Positions 1-6,568 of a DNA stretch of 8,140 nucleotides are shown here, in pieces; position 1 is the stretch's first letter; each line of letters begins with the position of its first letter. Both the position numbers and the translations under genes were made by a program. Location of the stretch: contig DXWE01000067.1 of NCBI GenBank assembly GCA_019417045.1, forward strand, positions 1 through 8,140, given 5' to 3'. This DNA comes from Oscillospiraceae bacterium (GTDB taxonomy: Bacteria; Bacillota; Clostridia; Oscillospirales; Acutalibacteraceae). Below the pieces are notes generated by a model. That model made no database searches and was not told the DNA's origin. It saw only the letters and a list, made by a program, of their open reading frames with translations.

Positions 1-654
1 CGCACCCGCCAGGGTGACAAGCAGCATCATCCCGCCCGTTTTGAGAATATATCCCCGCTGGATCGCCGCCACATCCATCCCGAGTTCCTTATAGAAGAGC
101 TCGGTGACCACCACGCCGACCTGTTCGTGCATCAGCGGGTCGGCGGCGGCAGCCTCGGCGATCGCCGCGTCAAACGAGCCGGCGGGCAGGCTCTCGAGCA
201 GCGGCAGCATCGCATACAGCTGCGTGATGTCCATGTTCTCAAACATCGCGTCCGTGTCGGACGAGTCGGCCGTGACTCCCTGCTGCGCCATCATCGACTT
301 CAGATAATTCATCAGCGCGAGGGCCGCCTGGCCGTATTCGCCCGATAACGTCGCCCGCCGGGTTTTGTCCGCGTCGTTGCGGATATAGCAGCCCTCCGCC
401 TGTGAGAAAGTGTACCCGGCGGCGAAATCCGCCCGCTCCGCCGGCGGCATGAACAGCGAGACCAGCTCCATGCCGTTTTCGCTGATCCTCTCGGGCGCGG
501 CCTCCTCAATGCCGTTTTGCTGGATCCCCACATTGACGATATCGCTCATCAAATTCGGCAGGCTGAGATCGCACAGCGCCTGTCCGAACAGCAGCACCAG
601 ACAGAGCAGCACAATCAGCGCAAACGGCCGTAAGTACCGAAAGACGATCTTCAT
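1..654 (-). CDS. ABC exporter, permease N-terminus (partial)
   Basis: The first 218 codons of a gene that continues past the window edge. The product begins MKIVFRYLRPFALIVLL. A membrane helix spans roughly residues 9-31 and is followed by the segment SLPNLMSDIVNVGIQQNGIE, which I recognise as typical of fused permease/ATPase (MsbA/MdlB-like) exporters of Clostridia. Residues about 45-200 are hydrophilic and acidic with no membrane segment. A second hydrophobic stretch starts near residue 206 (YILKTGGMMLLVTLAGA). The protein therefore seems to carry an extracytoplasmic insertion of about 150 residues between TM1 and TM2, where ordinary exporters have a short loop. The start ATG (654-652) overlaps the stop of the upstream MarR gene as ATGA, and an AGGAAAGG lies about 11 bases upstream, so translational coupling is likely. 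The ATPase domain (Walker A, signature, Walker B) is outside the window, so the assignment rests on the N-terminus and the MarR context. The substrate cannot be told. Confidence 0.83.
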   Translation of the reverse strand, partial: MKIVFRYLRPFALIVLLCLVLLFGQALCDLSLPNLMSDIVNVGIQQNGIEEAAPERISENGMELVSLFMPPAERADFAAGYTFSQAEGCYIRNDADKTRRATLSGEYGQAALALMNYLKSMMAQQGVTADSSDTDAMFENMDITQLYAMLPLLESLPAGSFDAAIAEAAAADPLMHEQVGVVVTELFYKELGMDVAAIQRGYILKTGGMMLLVTLAGA

Positions 655-1142
655 AGCATACTCATCCTTTCCTCGTTTCTGGCTGTGGGGCCCGTCTCCC
701 GCAGGTTGCGGCAAACCCTGTCGAGCGTCTGACGCAGCGACTCCTGTTCCTCCATGGACAGCCCCTGCGCGATCTGCCGCTCTGTCTCCTCAAACGCCCG
801 GATGAGCTCCTGCTGCACGTTCTCTCCCTTGGCGGTCAGCAGCAGATCCTTGCGCCGGCCGTCCTGTTCGTCCGGCTGGCGGCGCAGGAAGCCCTTGCGT
901 TCGAGATTACCCACCACACTGGTAATGGTGGACGCCTTGACCGAAAAAAATTCCTCGATATCCCGCTGTGATACCTTTTTTCCCCGGTACAGATAGAGAT
1001 AGGTCAGGATCTTCGCCTGTTGATGGGTCAGGTCATACCGTTCGAGCTGCCGGTTCTGCCGGTTGCCCAGCTGATGGGCGATCCATCCGAATTTCACGGC
1101 ATGCGCATTCCAAAACGCCGGCACCGACATCGGCTGCGGCAT
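651..1142 (-). CDS. MarR-family transcriptional regulator
   Basis: A 163-residue winged-helix regulator of normal MarR length. The DNA-binding helix-turn-helix covers roughly residues 56-83 (KVSQRDIEEFF then SVKASTITSVVGNLERKGF). It is followed by the wing, with the family hallmark DEQDGRRKDLLLTAKG at 91-106. The flanking N- and C-terminal helices would form the dimer interface. A GTG at 1148 would add two residues, but AAGGAGAGG sits only about 2 bases before it. The ATG at 1142 has the same GGAG at 8 bases and is preferred. The gene overlaps the exporter by ATGA (654-651) and follows a strong promoter with a palindrome over its start region. It is therefore probably a local repressor of its own gene and the exporter, released by a ligand. 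Autoregulation is typical of such MarR-ABC pairs, but the ligand cannot be inferred. Confidence 0.95.
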   Translation of the reverse strand: MPQPMSVPAFWNAHAVKFGWIAHQLGNRQNRQLERYDLTHQQAKILTYLYLYRGKKVSQRDIEEFFSVKASTITSVVGNLERKGFLRRQPDEQDGRRKDLLLTAKGENVQQELIRAFEETERQIAQGLSMEEQESLRQTLDRVCRNLRETGPTARNEERMSML

Positions 1143-1168
1143 AGCCACCTCTCCTTTTCTGTCAAATC

Positions 1169-1186
1169 ATTCGAATACTAACGAAT
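1169..1186. promoter_or_regulatory. Candidate MarR operator (inverted repeat)
   Basis: ATTCG (1169-1173) and CGAAT (1182-1186) form an inverted repeat separated by 8 bases. The left half is also part of the perfect 8-base palindrome ATTCGAAT (1169-1176). The 18-base element overlaps the end of the -10 box and covers the expected transcription start of the marR-exporter unit. The position and size fit a MarR dimer site that blocks RNA polymerase. Binding by the adjacent regulator is inference. Confidence 0.6.
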
Positions 1187-1214
1187 TATACGACGGGCCA
1201 AACCCCGGTGTCAA
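1185..1214 (-). promoter_or_regulatory. Sigma-A type promoter of marR-exporter operon
   Basis: Read on the minus strand, a consensus -35 TTGACA (1214-1209) and a consensus -10 TATAAT (1190-1185) are separated by 18 bases. Transcription would start near 1178, giving a leader of about 36 bases before the ATG at 1142. Both hexamers match the consensus perfectly, so the promoter should be strong unless repressed, which fits control by the MarR protein it transcribes. Confidence 0.85.
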
Positions 1215-1301
1215 TGAAGAAACTGTGAACAAATCCCTTTCCTCTCTAGTTTGTCGCCCTCTACAAAATCCATTCCATAGCGGCGGACAGATTCTGGATA
1301 A

Positions 1302-1337
1302 AAAAGGAGCCGTCCGGGATCCCGGACAGCTCCTTTT
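1302..1337 (-). terminator. Intrinsic terminator after the GH2 gene
   Basis: The two arms 1302-1319 and 1320-1337 are complementary around GGGATCCC, with one exception (1311/1328). In minus-strand RNA that pair is a U-G wobble, whereas in plus-strand RNA it would be a C-A mismatch. The stem is followed on the minus strand by a run of six U (1305-1300), part of which can pair. It begins 15 bases after the stop codon of the glycosidase gene. These features mark it as a rho-independent terminator for minus-strand transcription. Confidence 0.9.
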
Positions 1338-1352
1338 ATAACTGTATTCTGC

Positions 1353-4300
1353 TCAGGCAGTCGGAAGGGAAACGGTTTTCTGTAAAATCAGGCGGGCGTC
1401 GCTGCTGTTGACCGCCCCGTCGCCGCTGAGATCCGCCACCTCCTGCTGCGCGGGCGTCAGCGTGATCAGCTCCACCGTGAATTGCAGCACCAGGCGCGCG
1501 TCACTGCTGTTGACCACCCCGTCGCCGTTCACGTCGCCCGGCTCAACCGCCGGCTCCTCATCCTCCTCGGCAACCGCCAGATCGTCGATATACACCCCGG
1601 CGCCGCTTTCATTTTGCCATTTCAGCAGCAGGTAGCCACCGGCAAAATCCTCCGGTACGGCGATCGTAACCGTGAATTTCTCGTAGTCCTGCATACCGCC
1701 TGCAATTTGCAGCTCCTCGCCTCCGGCGACCGTGTCGTCGTCCGCCGTGGCGCCGTCCGGCTTGAGCTGCACCCGCAGCGGCCCGCCGTTTGCATTTGTA
1801 TTCTGATAGTAGCCGGTGACGACATACGTCTTCCCCGGCTCCAGGGACAGATCCACTTCGATCCGGCCCCAGTCGGCGAACTTCACCGCATAGTCGCCGC
1901 TGTGCGCCAGCGCGCCGGCATTCACGAGCGACCCGCCCCAGCCGAACGCGATGTCCACACCGTCGACAGAGTGCACACCCGAATCCGCGGCGATCTCGCC
2001 GTTCGATTCAAACCCGGTGGCATACAGCGCGTCGCCCGGATCCACAACCGGCCGCTTCACCAGCGCCTCCCGCGCCTCCCGCAGGGCCTTCACCGCGGCA
2101 TCCACCTGCGACTGCGTCGCGGTCGGGCTGCCGCTGAGCGCCCTGGCAGTGGCGAGCGCCTGCGCCAACGGCTCCCAGCTGGCGGCGGTGTACTCGCCCT
2201 GTTTGAGCGCCTGTGCCAGCGCGATCTCCTCATTCAGCGCGGCCTTGTCCGCGCCGCCGCCCACCGGCTGCAGCGCGCCGATCGCCGCTTTCAGCGCCGT
2301 GGTCTGCGCGTCCACCTGCTGCTGGGTGGCGTCCGGATCCCCGTTCACCCGCAGCGCCTCCTGCAGCGCCGCTTGCAGATCCGCCCAGCTGTCCGGCTCG
2401 TAATCCGCTTCGTTTAAGGCCTGCGCACTCTGGATCGCATTTTGCAGCGCGGTCTTCACCACGCCGGCCTCGCCCGCCATGGCCGCATCCAGCGCCGAGA
2501 CGGCGTCGTCCACGTCCTCCTGGGTCGGCGGGGTGCCCTTATCCACCTTGTTTTTAAAGCTGATCACGTCGAGCCCCGGTTTGTCCTGCGTGGTGCCCTC
2601 GATATGCACGAGCACCGTGCAGGTGCCGCCGGTGACCTCCACCTCATATTCATAATAGGTCCACGGCTCGTTCCACGCCTGTTCGTGGAACCACTCCACC
2701 TGCGCCACCCCGTCGCCCGAGGTCGCGCTCATATACGAAATCTTCTTGTTCTCCACCCGGCCGCGCAGGTACATCGAGAAGATATACGTGCCGTCCTGCA
2801 GCCCGGTGAGCGTCTGGGAGATCTCATATTTATAGGGATGGGACGAGCAGTCGAGCCGGTTGTTGCCGTCCACCGCGGCACTCGCGTCCACATTGATCTT
2901 CGGGTTGCAGTTCGCCAGATCGTCGACCTTCCAGTCGTTCAACCCGCTCTCAAACGACCCGTTTTTCAAAAATTCGTCGCCGGTCGGCTCGATATAGTAA
3001 AGGTCCTTTGCCGCGGTGAGCGCCGCCTGGATCGCGGCCCACGCCTCGGCGGTATAGTCCGACTGGTTGAGCTTTTCGGCGCGCGCAATCGCGGCTTCCA
3101 GCCCGCCCTGGTCGAGCACGCCCTCCTCCCGCTTTTTCAGCGCGGTCACCGCCGCGTCAAGCGACCGGTTGGCAGCGTCGATCTCGCTTTGGGTCACGCC
3201 CGCCTTGTCCTTGGCCTTCCGGGCGGACTCGAGCGCCGAGACCATCTTGCCCCAGGTCTCATAGGTGTAATCGAACTCCCACAGTCCTTCCGCCTTTTCG
3301 ATCGTGGCCGCGAGATAGGCCTTCTCCACCCCACCCGGTGCACACAGGTCGGCGATCGCACTGTGGATCGCGGCGGCGGCTTTGTCCAGCGCGGACTGCC
3401 GCGCGCCCGCGTCTGCGACCACCGTCATCGCGGACTGAAGCGCCGACTGCAACCGCGCCCAGCTGGGCTCGGAATAACTGCTCTCCTGCAACTTTCCGGC
3501 CGCCTCGATCGCGTCCCCGAGCGCCGTCCGGTCCGCTTCGGCCACACGCAGCGCGTCGATCGCGCTGTCCAGCGCGGCGGTGGCCTCGTCCACCGCCTCC
3601 TGTTCGGCGTCGGCGTCCTTGTTGACCAGCTTCGCCTGCGCCAGCGCGGTCTCGAGCGCCTGCCAGCTGTCCGGCAGGTAATCCGACTCGGTCAGCCCCT
3701 GCACATACCGCAGCGAGTCCTTCAGCGCGGTCTTGTCCGCGCCGCGCAGCACCAGATCCTCGATCCCGCGCCACAGGTCCTCCGCCGCCTCGTCCAGCTC
3801 CTCCTGCGAGGTCGCCGTGGTGATCGTGCGGGAGTGCTTGCGGTAATCCTGCTCGAGCAGGTTCCAGCTCTCGGCGGTGTAGTCGAGCGGGTCGAGGGCC
3901 TCCACCGCGGTCAGCGCCGCGTCCAGCCCCTCCCGGTTCACACCGTCCTTCACCTTTTCGACCAGCCCGTCGATCGCGGTGTTCAGCGCGGCTGTCGCCG
4001 CATCCACCGCCGACTGCCGGATGGTCTCGGTGCCGTCCGCCTCATTTGCGGCGGTGAGTGCCGCCTGCAGCTTCGCCCAGCTGCCGGCGGTATAGGTCGC
4101 CTCGGCAAACGTCCCGGCGCGGGTGATCGCCGCTTGCAGCGCCGTCTTGTTGATCGGCACCCACTGCAGCGCCTCCATCGCGTCGGCCAGATCCTCTGTC
4201 GCCTGCCGGATCTCGGCGCCCGTCGAACTGTGCAGGCTGTTCACCCGCTGCGCCTGCGAGAGTGCGCTTTCAAACGCGGCCCAGCTGTCCGACGTGTAGT

Positions 4301-6425
4301 CGATCTCTTCATACGTCGCCGCCTCGCGGATGGCCGCTTGCAGCGCGTCCTTGTTTTGGTCGTCCTCCCCGACCTTCAACAGCCCGTCCAGCGCCTTCGA
4401 CAGCGCCTGGCTCACCTGGTACACCTCGAGCTGGGTGATCCGGTCTTTCTGCAGCGCCGTCTCGGCCTCTGCCCTGGCCGCCTCGGCTGTCGCCCAGCTC
4501 TCAGGGGTGTAGAGGCTCTCATCCAGCAGCTCCATCCGCTCGATCACGCCGGTGAGCGGCGCTTTGGTCAGCACGCCGTCGGTCGTCAGGTCGAGATTGG
4601 AGGTATACAGCGCGTCCTGGTCGGCCTTGAGCACCTTGCGGTCATACGACCACAGGCCGTTGAGCTCCTCCTCGATATCCGTGATCTGGGTGTACACGCA
4701 CCCCATCATGCCGGCGGCCTTCTGGCTGCGGGCCTTGTCCTGGATTGCGTAGAACGCCGCCTCAAACGCCTCGTCGGTCGTGTAGCCGCGGGTATAGCCG
4801 TCCCAGTAATTCTCGGTCCAGATGTGCCCCGGCAGCACGCGGTTGAGCCCGCCGTACTCGCCGCAGATGCGCGCGCGGGTACCGCTGTAGCCGGGCACCA
4901 CGTCGGTGTAGTTGTGGTTGTCGACGATGTCGCCGGCCTCCACATCCAACCCGCCGCTGCCCGGGCAGACCAGCCGCGACGGATCCCAGCTCTTCACACT
5001 GTTGGTCAGATCGATCGTGTAGCTCGGGTCCTCGAGCGACTGCCCGACGCGGCCATGCTGGCCCCAGCCCTCGTTATAGACGATCCACTGCACGATGGAC
5101 GGGTGGTTCCAGTGGGAGGTGACCAGCCCGTACACCTCGTCCTTATAGTCCTCATAGCTCATCCCGCCGGTCTCGCCGAGGGAGGGCTGGTCCTGCCACA
5201 CCATCAGTCCCATCAGGTCGCAGTAGTAATACCACCGCTTGGGTGCGACGGTCACGTGCTTGCGCGAGGTGTTGAATCCGAGATCCTTGGTCGCCTGGAT
5301 GTCCCAGATCATCGCCTCATCCGTCGGCGGGGTCAGCCCGCTCTCCGGCCAGTAGCTCTGGTCGAGCACGCCGTTTGAAAAGATCGGCTCGTTGTTGAGA
5401 TAGATGCCCATGATGTCGCCACGGCTGTCCGTGCGGCCGGTCGGGCGAATCTCGATCTTGCGCATGCCGAAATAGCTCTGCACTGTGTCGACCGTCTCGC
5501 CCCCCGCTTTCAGGGTGAGCGTCAGATCGTACAGATGCGGGGTGTCCGGGCTCCAGAGATAGAGCAGCTCGGAAGGGATCTGAAGCGTCTGTGCCTCCCC
5601 CACCGCCAGCCCCGTGCGGCTGAGCACGGGGGTGTCTCCGATCGCGATGTCCACGTCCACCGTCGCGGCCGCGCTGCCGGCCTGGTTCACCGTCAGCGAG
5701 ACCGTACCCGCGTCGATATCCGTGTCGATCTTGATGTCCTCTATGTACGCCTGCGCGGACACCGGCTCGAGCCACACGGTCTGCCAGATGCCGGAGGTCG
5801 CGGTATAGTAAATGCCGCCCGCGCCGTTGCGCTGCTTGCCGACCGTCTGGTTGCGGACGTCGGTCGCGTCAAACACCTTGACCGACAGCGTGTTCACGCC
5901 GTCTTTCAGCGCGTCAGTGATGTCGACGGCAAACGCCTCGTACCCGCCGGTATGGTCCTTCACGACCTCCTCGCCGTTGACATACACCGAGCACTTCCAG
6001 TCGACCGCCTCAAAATGCAGCACGATGCGGGCATCCCTGTCCCAGTCCGCCGGCACGGTGAACTCCCGGCTGTACCAGGCGTGGTCATAGTGCTTCATGA
6101 TGCCGGACAGCGCGGTCTCCATCGCGTACGGCACCATAATCTGCTGCGTGTAGCTCGCCGGCTCCGCAAACTCGCTCGAGCTCCCCGCAAACGACCACAG
6201 GCCGTTCAGGTTCATCCAGTCCTCCCGCTCGAGTTGCGGGTTCGGGTACTCGTCGAGCGGCACGGTGGTCTCGCCGATCTCGTCGTACCACACGGTGGCA
6301 ACCGGCGGCACCTGCTTCTCCCAGGTCCCGTCCGGGTCCGCCGCGCCGGCGGTGAGCACCGCCGCGGGACCGATCCCGGTCACGAGCAGCGCCGCCGCGC
6401 ACACCAGCGACAATAGCCTTTTCAT
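1353..6425 (-). CDS. Secreted modular GH2 glycosidase with FIVAR repeats and dockerin
   Basis: A 1690-residue extracellular enzyme. Residues 1-28 are a signal peptide (MKRLLSLVCAAALLV, likely cut near TAGA/ADP). The GH2 core has a sugar-binding jelly-roll domain at about 60-222, an immunoglobulin-like domain at about 225-325 and a TIM barrel at about 330-615. The predicted acid/base is Glu452 in VYNEGWGQ and the predicted nucleophile is Glu523 in RICGEYGGL, so a retaining mechanism is expected from the family. No Asn-x-Lys motif like that of beta-glucuronidases is seen in the barrel, and no LacZ-type C-terminal domain follows it. The true sugar is unknown; beta-galactosidase-like is only a default label. 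Ten FIVAR-type helical repeats follow (622-1458), with a carbohydrate-binding-like domain inside the eighth, then a second such domain (1462-1620) and a dockerin (1629-1690). There is no sortase signal or membrane anchor. The ATG at 6425 has AGAGAGGA about 8 bases upstream. The gene appears monocistronic, with its own promoter and terminator. Confidence 0.95.
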   Translation of the reverse strand: MKRLLSLVCAAALLVTGIGPAAVLTAGAADPDGTWEKQVPPVATVWYDEIGETTVPLDEYPNPQLEREDWMNLNGLWSFAGSSSEFAEPASYTQQIMVPYAMETALSGIMKHYDHAWYSREFTVPADWDRDARIVLHFEAVDWKCSVYVNGEEVVKDHTGGYEAFAVDITDALKDGVNTLSVKVFDATDVRNQTVGKQRNGAGGIYYTATSGIWQTVWLEPVSAQAYIEDIKIDTDIDAGTVSLTVNQAGSAAATVDVDIAIGDTPVLSRTGLAVGEAQTLQIPSELLYLWSPDTPHLYDLTLTLKAGGETVDTVQSYFGMRKIEIRPTGRTDSRGDIMGIYLNNEPIFSNGVLDQSYWPESGLTPPTDEAMIWDIQATKDLGFNTSRKHVTVAPKRWYYYCDLMGLMVWQDQPSLGETGGMSYEDYKDEVYGLVTSHWNHPSIVQWIVYNEGWGQHGRVGQSLEDPSYTIDLTNSVKSWDPSRLVCPGSGGLDVEAGDIVDNHNYTDVVPGYSGTRARICGEYGGLNRVLPGHIWTENYWDGYTRGYTTDEAFEAAFYAIQDKARSQKAAGMMGCVYTQITDIEEELNGLWSYDRKVLKADQDALYTSNLDLTTDGVLTKAPLTGVIERMELLDESLYTPESWATAEAARAEAETALQKDRITQLEVYQVSQALSKALDGLLKVGEDDQNKDALQAAIREAATYEEIDYTSDSWAAFESALSQAQRVNSLHSSTGAEIRQATEDLADAMEALQWVPINKTALQAAITRAGTFAEATYTAGSWAKLQAALTAANEADGTETIRQSAVDAATAALNTAIDGLVEKVKDGVNREGLDAALTAVEALDPLDYTAESWNLLEQDYRKHSRTITTATSQEELDEAAEDLWRGIEDLVLRGADKTALKDSLRYVQGLTESDYLPDSWQALETALAQAKLVNKDADAEQEAVDEATAALDSAIDALRVAEADRTALGDAIEAAGKLQESSYSEPSWARLQSALQSAMTVVADAGARQSALDKAAAAIHSAIADLCAPGGVEKAYLAATIEKAEGLWEFDYTYETWGKMVSALESARKAKDKAGVTQSEIDAANRSLDAAVTALKKREEGVLDQGGLEAAIARAEKLNQSDYTAEAWAAIQAALTAAKDLYYIEPTGDEFLKNGSFESGLNDWKVDDLANCNPKINVDASAAVDGNNRLDCSSHPYKYEISQTLTGLQDGTYIFSMYLRGRVENKKISYMSATSGDGVAQVEWFHEQAWNEPWTYYEYEVEVTGGTCTVLVHIEGTTQDKPGLDVISFKNKVDKGTPPTQEDVDDAVSALDAAMAGEAGVVKTALQNAIQSAQALNEADYEPDSWADLQAALQEALRVNGDPDATQQQVDAQTTALKAAIGALQPVGGGADKAALNEEIALAQALKQGEYTAASWEPLAQALATARALSGSPTATQSQVDAAVKALREAREALVKRPVVDPGDALYATGFESNGEIAADSGVHSVDGVDIAFGWGGSLVNAGALAHSGDYAVKFADWGRIEVDLSLEPGKTYVVTGYYQNTNANGGPLRVQLKPDGATADDDTVAGGEELQIAGGMQDYEKFTVTIAVPEDFAGGYLLLKWQNESGAGVYIDDLAVAEEDEEPAVEPGDVNGDGVVNSSDARLVLQFTVELITLTPAQQEVADLSGDGAVNSSDARLILQKTVSLPTA
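1356..1541 (-). other. Dockerin domain (C-terminus of GH2 protein)
   Basis: Residues 1629-1690 hold two calcium-binding loop-helix repeats. The first is DVNGDGVVNSSD (1631-1642) followed by ARLVLQFTV. The second is DLSGDGAVNSSD (1665-1676) followed by ARLILQKTV. Acidic and Asn/Ser ligands occupy the expected positions 1, 3, 5, 9 and 12 of each loop. Dockerins bind cohesin domains and so join enzymes to scaffoldins or to other enzymes. The residues at loop positions 10-11, which govern cohesin choice in type I dockerins, are Ser-Ser in both repeats, so the domain is nearly symmetric. No cohesin gene is in the window. Confidence 0.93.
1566..2042 (-). other. C-terminal carbohydrate-binding-like domain of GH2 protein
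   Basis: Residues 1462-1620 begin DALYATGFESNGE, contain alternating beta-strand patterns (RIEVDLSLEPGKTYVVTGYY and LLLKWQNESGAGVYIDDL) and end in a strand with YIDDLAV. This order (GFE near the start, GKTY in the middle, YIDDL at the end) is the layout of jelly-roll carbohydrate-binding modules of the CBM4/9-like type. It sits between the last FIVAR repeat and an acidic linker (EEDEEPAVEPG) before the dockerin. The exact CBM family and ligand are not assigned. Confidence 0.75.
2052..4562 (-). repeat. Ten-copy FIVAR-type repeat array within GH2 protein
   Basis: Ten repeats of about 67-70 residues, each with the pattern (N/D)K-x-x-L-x-x-A-I ... Y-x-x-x-(S/T/A)-W ... V-D-x-A-x-x-A-L-x-x-A-I-x-x-L, as in FIVAR three-helix bundles. 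The invariant Trp falls at residues 644, 715, 783, 854, 921, 989, 1058, 1129, 1347 and 1417. Spacing is 67-71 residues except for 218 between copies 8 and 9, where another domain is inserted. In the DNA the Trp region recurs as variants of gcccagctg, but the copies are otherwise well diverged. The array would form a long helical spacer in the secreted protein. FIVAR modules are common in surface and secreted proteins of Gram-positive bacteria and often adjoin dockerins. Confidence 0.88.
2538..2987 (-). other. Carbohydrate-binding-like domain nested in FIVAR repeat 8
   Basis: Residues about 1147-1296 interrupt the helical array. They begin FLKNGSFESGLNDWKVDD, a typical opening of CBM4/9-like and CBM61-like jelly rolls (NGxFE..L..W), continue with ISQTLTGLQDGTYIFSMYL and close with GLDVISFKNK. 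Immediately before lies helix-1/helix-2 sequence of a repeat (GLEAAIARAEKLNQSDYTAEAW). Immediately after lies the matching third helix (QEDVDDAVSALDAAMAG). The domain therefore looks inserted in the loop between helices 2 and 3 of the eighth repeat. Its ligand is not known. Confidence 0.75.
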
Positions 6426-6487
6426 ACGCCTCTTCCTCTCTTCTGTTTTCTCTCATCTGCCCAGCGTCTCTCGCAATAGGCACAATA

Positions 6488-6516
6488 AGTATACATCTAT
6501 TCTCTTGTTCTGTAAA
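6488..6516 (-). promoter_or_regulatory. Sigma-A type promoter of GH2 gene
   Basis: On the minus strand, -35 TTTACA (6516-6511) and -10 TATACT (6493-6488) are separated by exactly 17 bases, each with one mismatch to consensus. Transcription would start near 6481, leaving a purine-rich leader of about 56 bases to the ATG at 6425. The -35 lies only about 10 bases beyond the upstream dapL terminator, so the gene is insulated from the lysine operon. Confidence 0.75.
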
Positions 6517-6524
6517 CGCTTTTA
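6511..6524. promoter_or_regulatory. cre-like box over the GH2 promoter -35
   Basis: TGTAAACGCTTTTA on the plus strand matches the catabolite-responsive element pattern TGNAARCGNWWWCA at 13 of 14 positions, the exception being T for C at position 13. It covers the whole -35 hexamer, a position where CcpA or another LacI-family regulator would block transcription. This would suit an extracellular glycosidase, but a single mismatched site seen by eye is only suggestive. Confidence 0.45.
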
Positions 6525-6526
6525 AC

Positions 6527-6559
6527 AAAAAAGGCCGACGAAAAATTCGCCAGCCTTTT
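6527..6559 (-). terminator. Intrinsic terminator of dapF-dapL unit
   Basis: The arms 6546-6559 and 6529-6542 pair along 14 positions around a 3-base loop in minus-strand RNA, with two U-G or G-U wobbles. On the plus strand those two would be A-C mismatches. The stem ends in a run of six U (6532-6527), part of which pairs. It starts about 10 bases after the dapL stop codon, as expected for a rho-independent terminator. Confidence 0.88.
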
Positions 6560-6568
6560 GTCTATTCT

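Noticed and set aside
104..533. Several short open frames on both strands in the first 600 bases
   Set aside because: They are shadows of the exporter gene, whose frame is open from 654 to the window edge and gives a recognisable membrane protein start.
1143..1148. GTG start two codons upstream for the MarR gene
   Set aside because: It lies about 2 bases from the GGAG ribosome site, too close; the ATG at 1142 is 8 bases away.
1215..1299. AT-richer spacer between the marR promoter and the GH2 terminator, examined for a small RNA or small gene
   Set aside because: No ribosome site with an open frame, no stable hairpin and no promoter pair was found by eye.
2442..5378. A 978-codon open frame on the plus strand opposite the glycosidase gene
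   Set aside because: It is exactly codon-aligned with the minus-strand gene, so stops would arise only from sense codons TTA, CTA and TCA, which are rare in this GC-rich sequence. The translation is rich in Arg, His, Leu and Val with no recognisable domain, and the minus strand has clear GH2, FIVAR and dockerin motifs.
5535..6416. A 293-codon plus-strand open frame opposite the signal peptide and GH2 N-terminal domains
   Set aside because: Same codon-aligned antisense artefact; biased composition, no motif and no ribosome site recognised.
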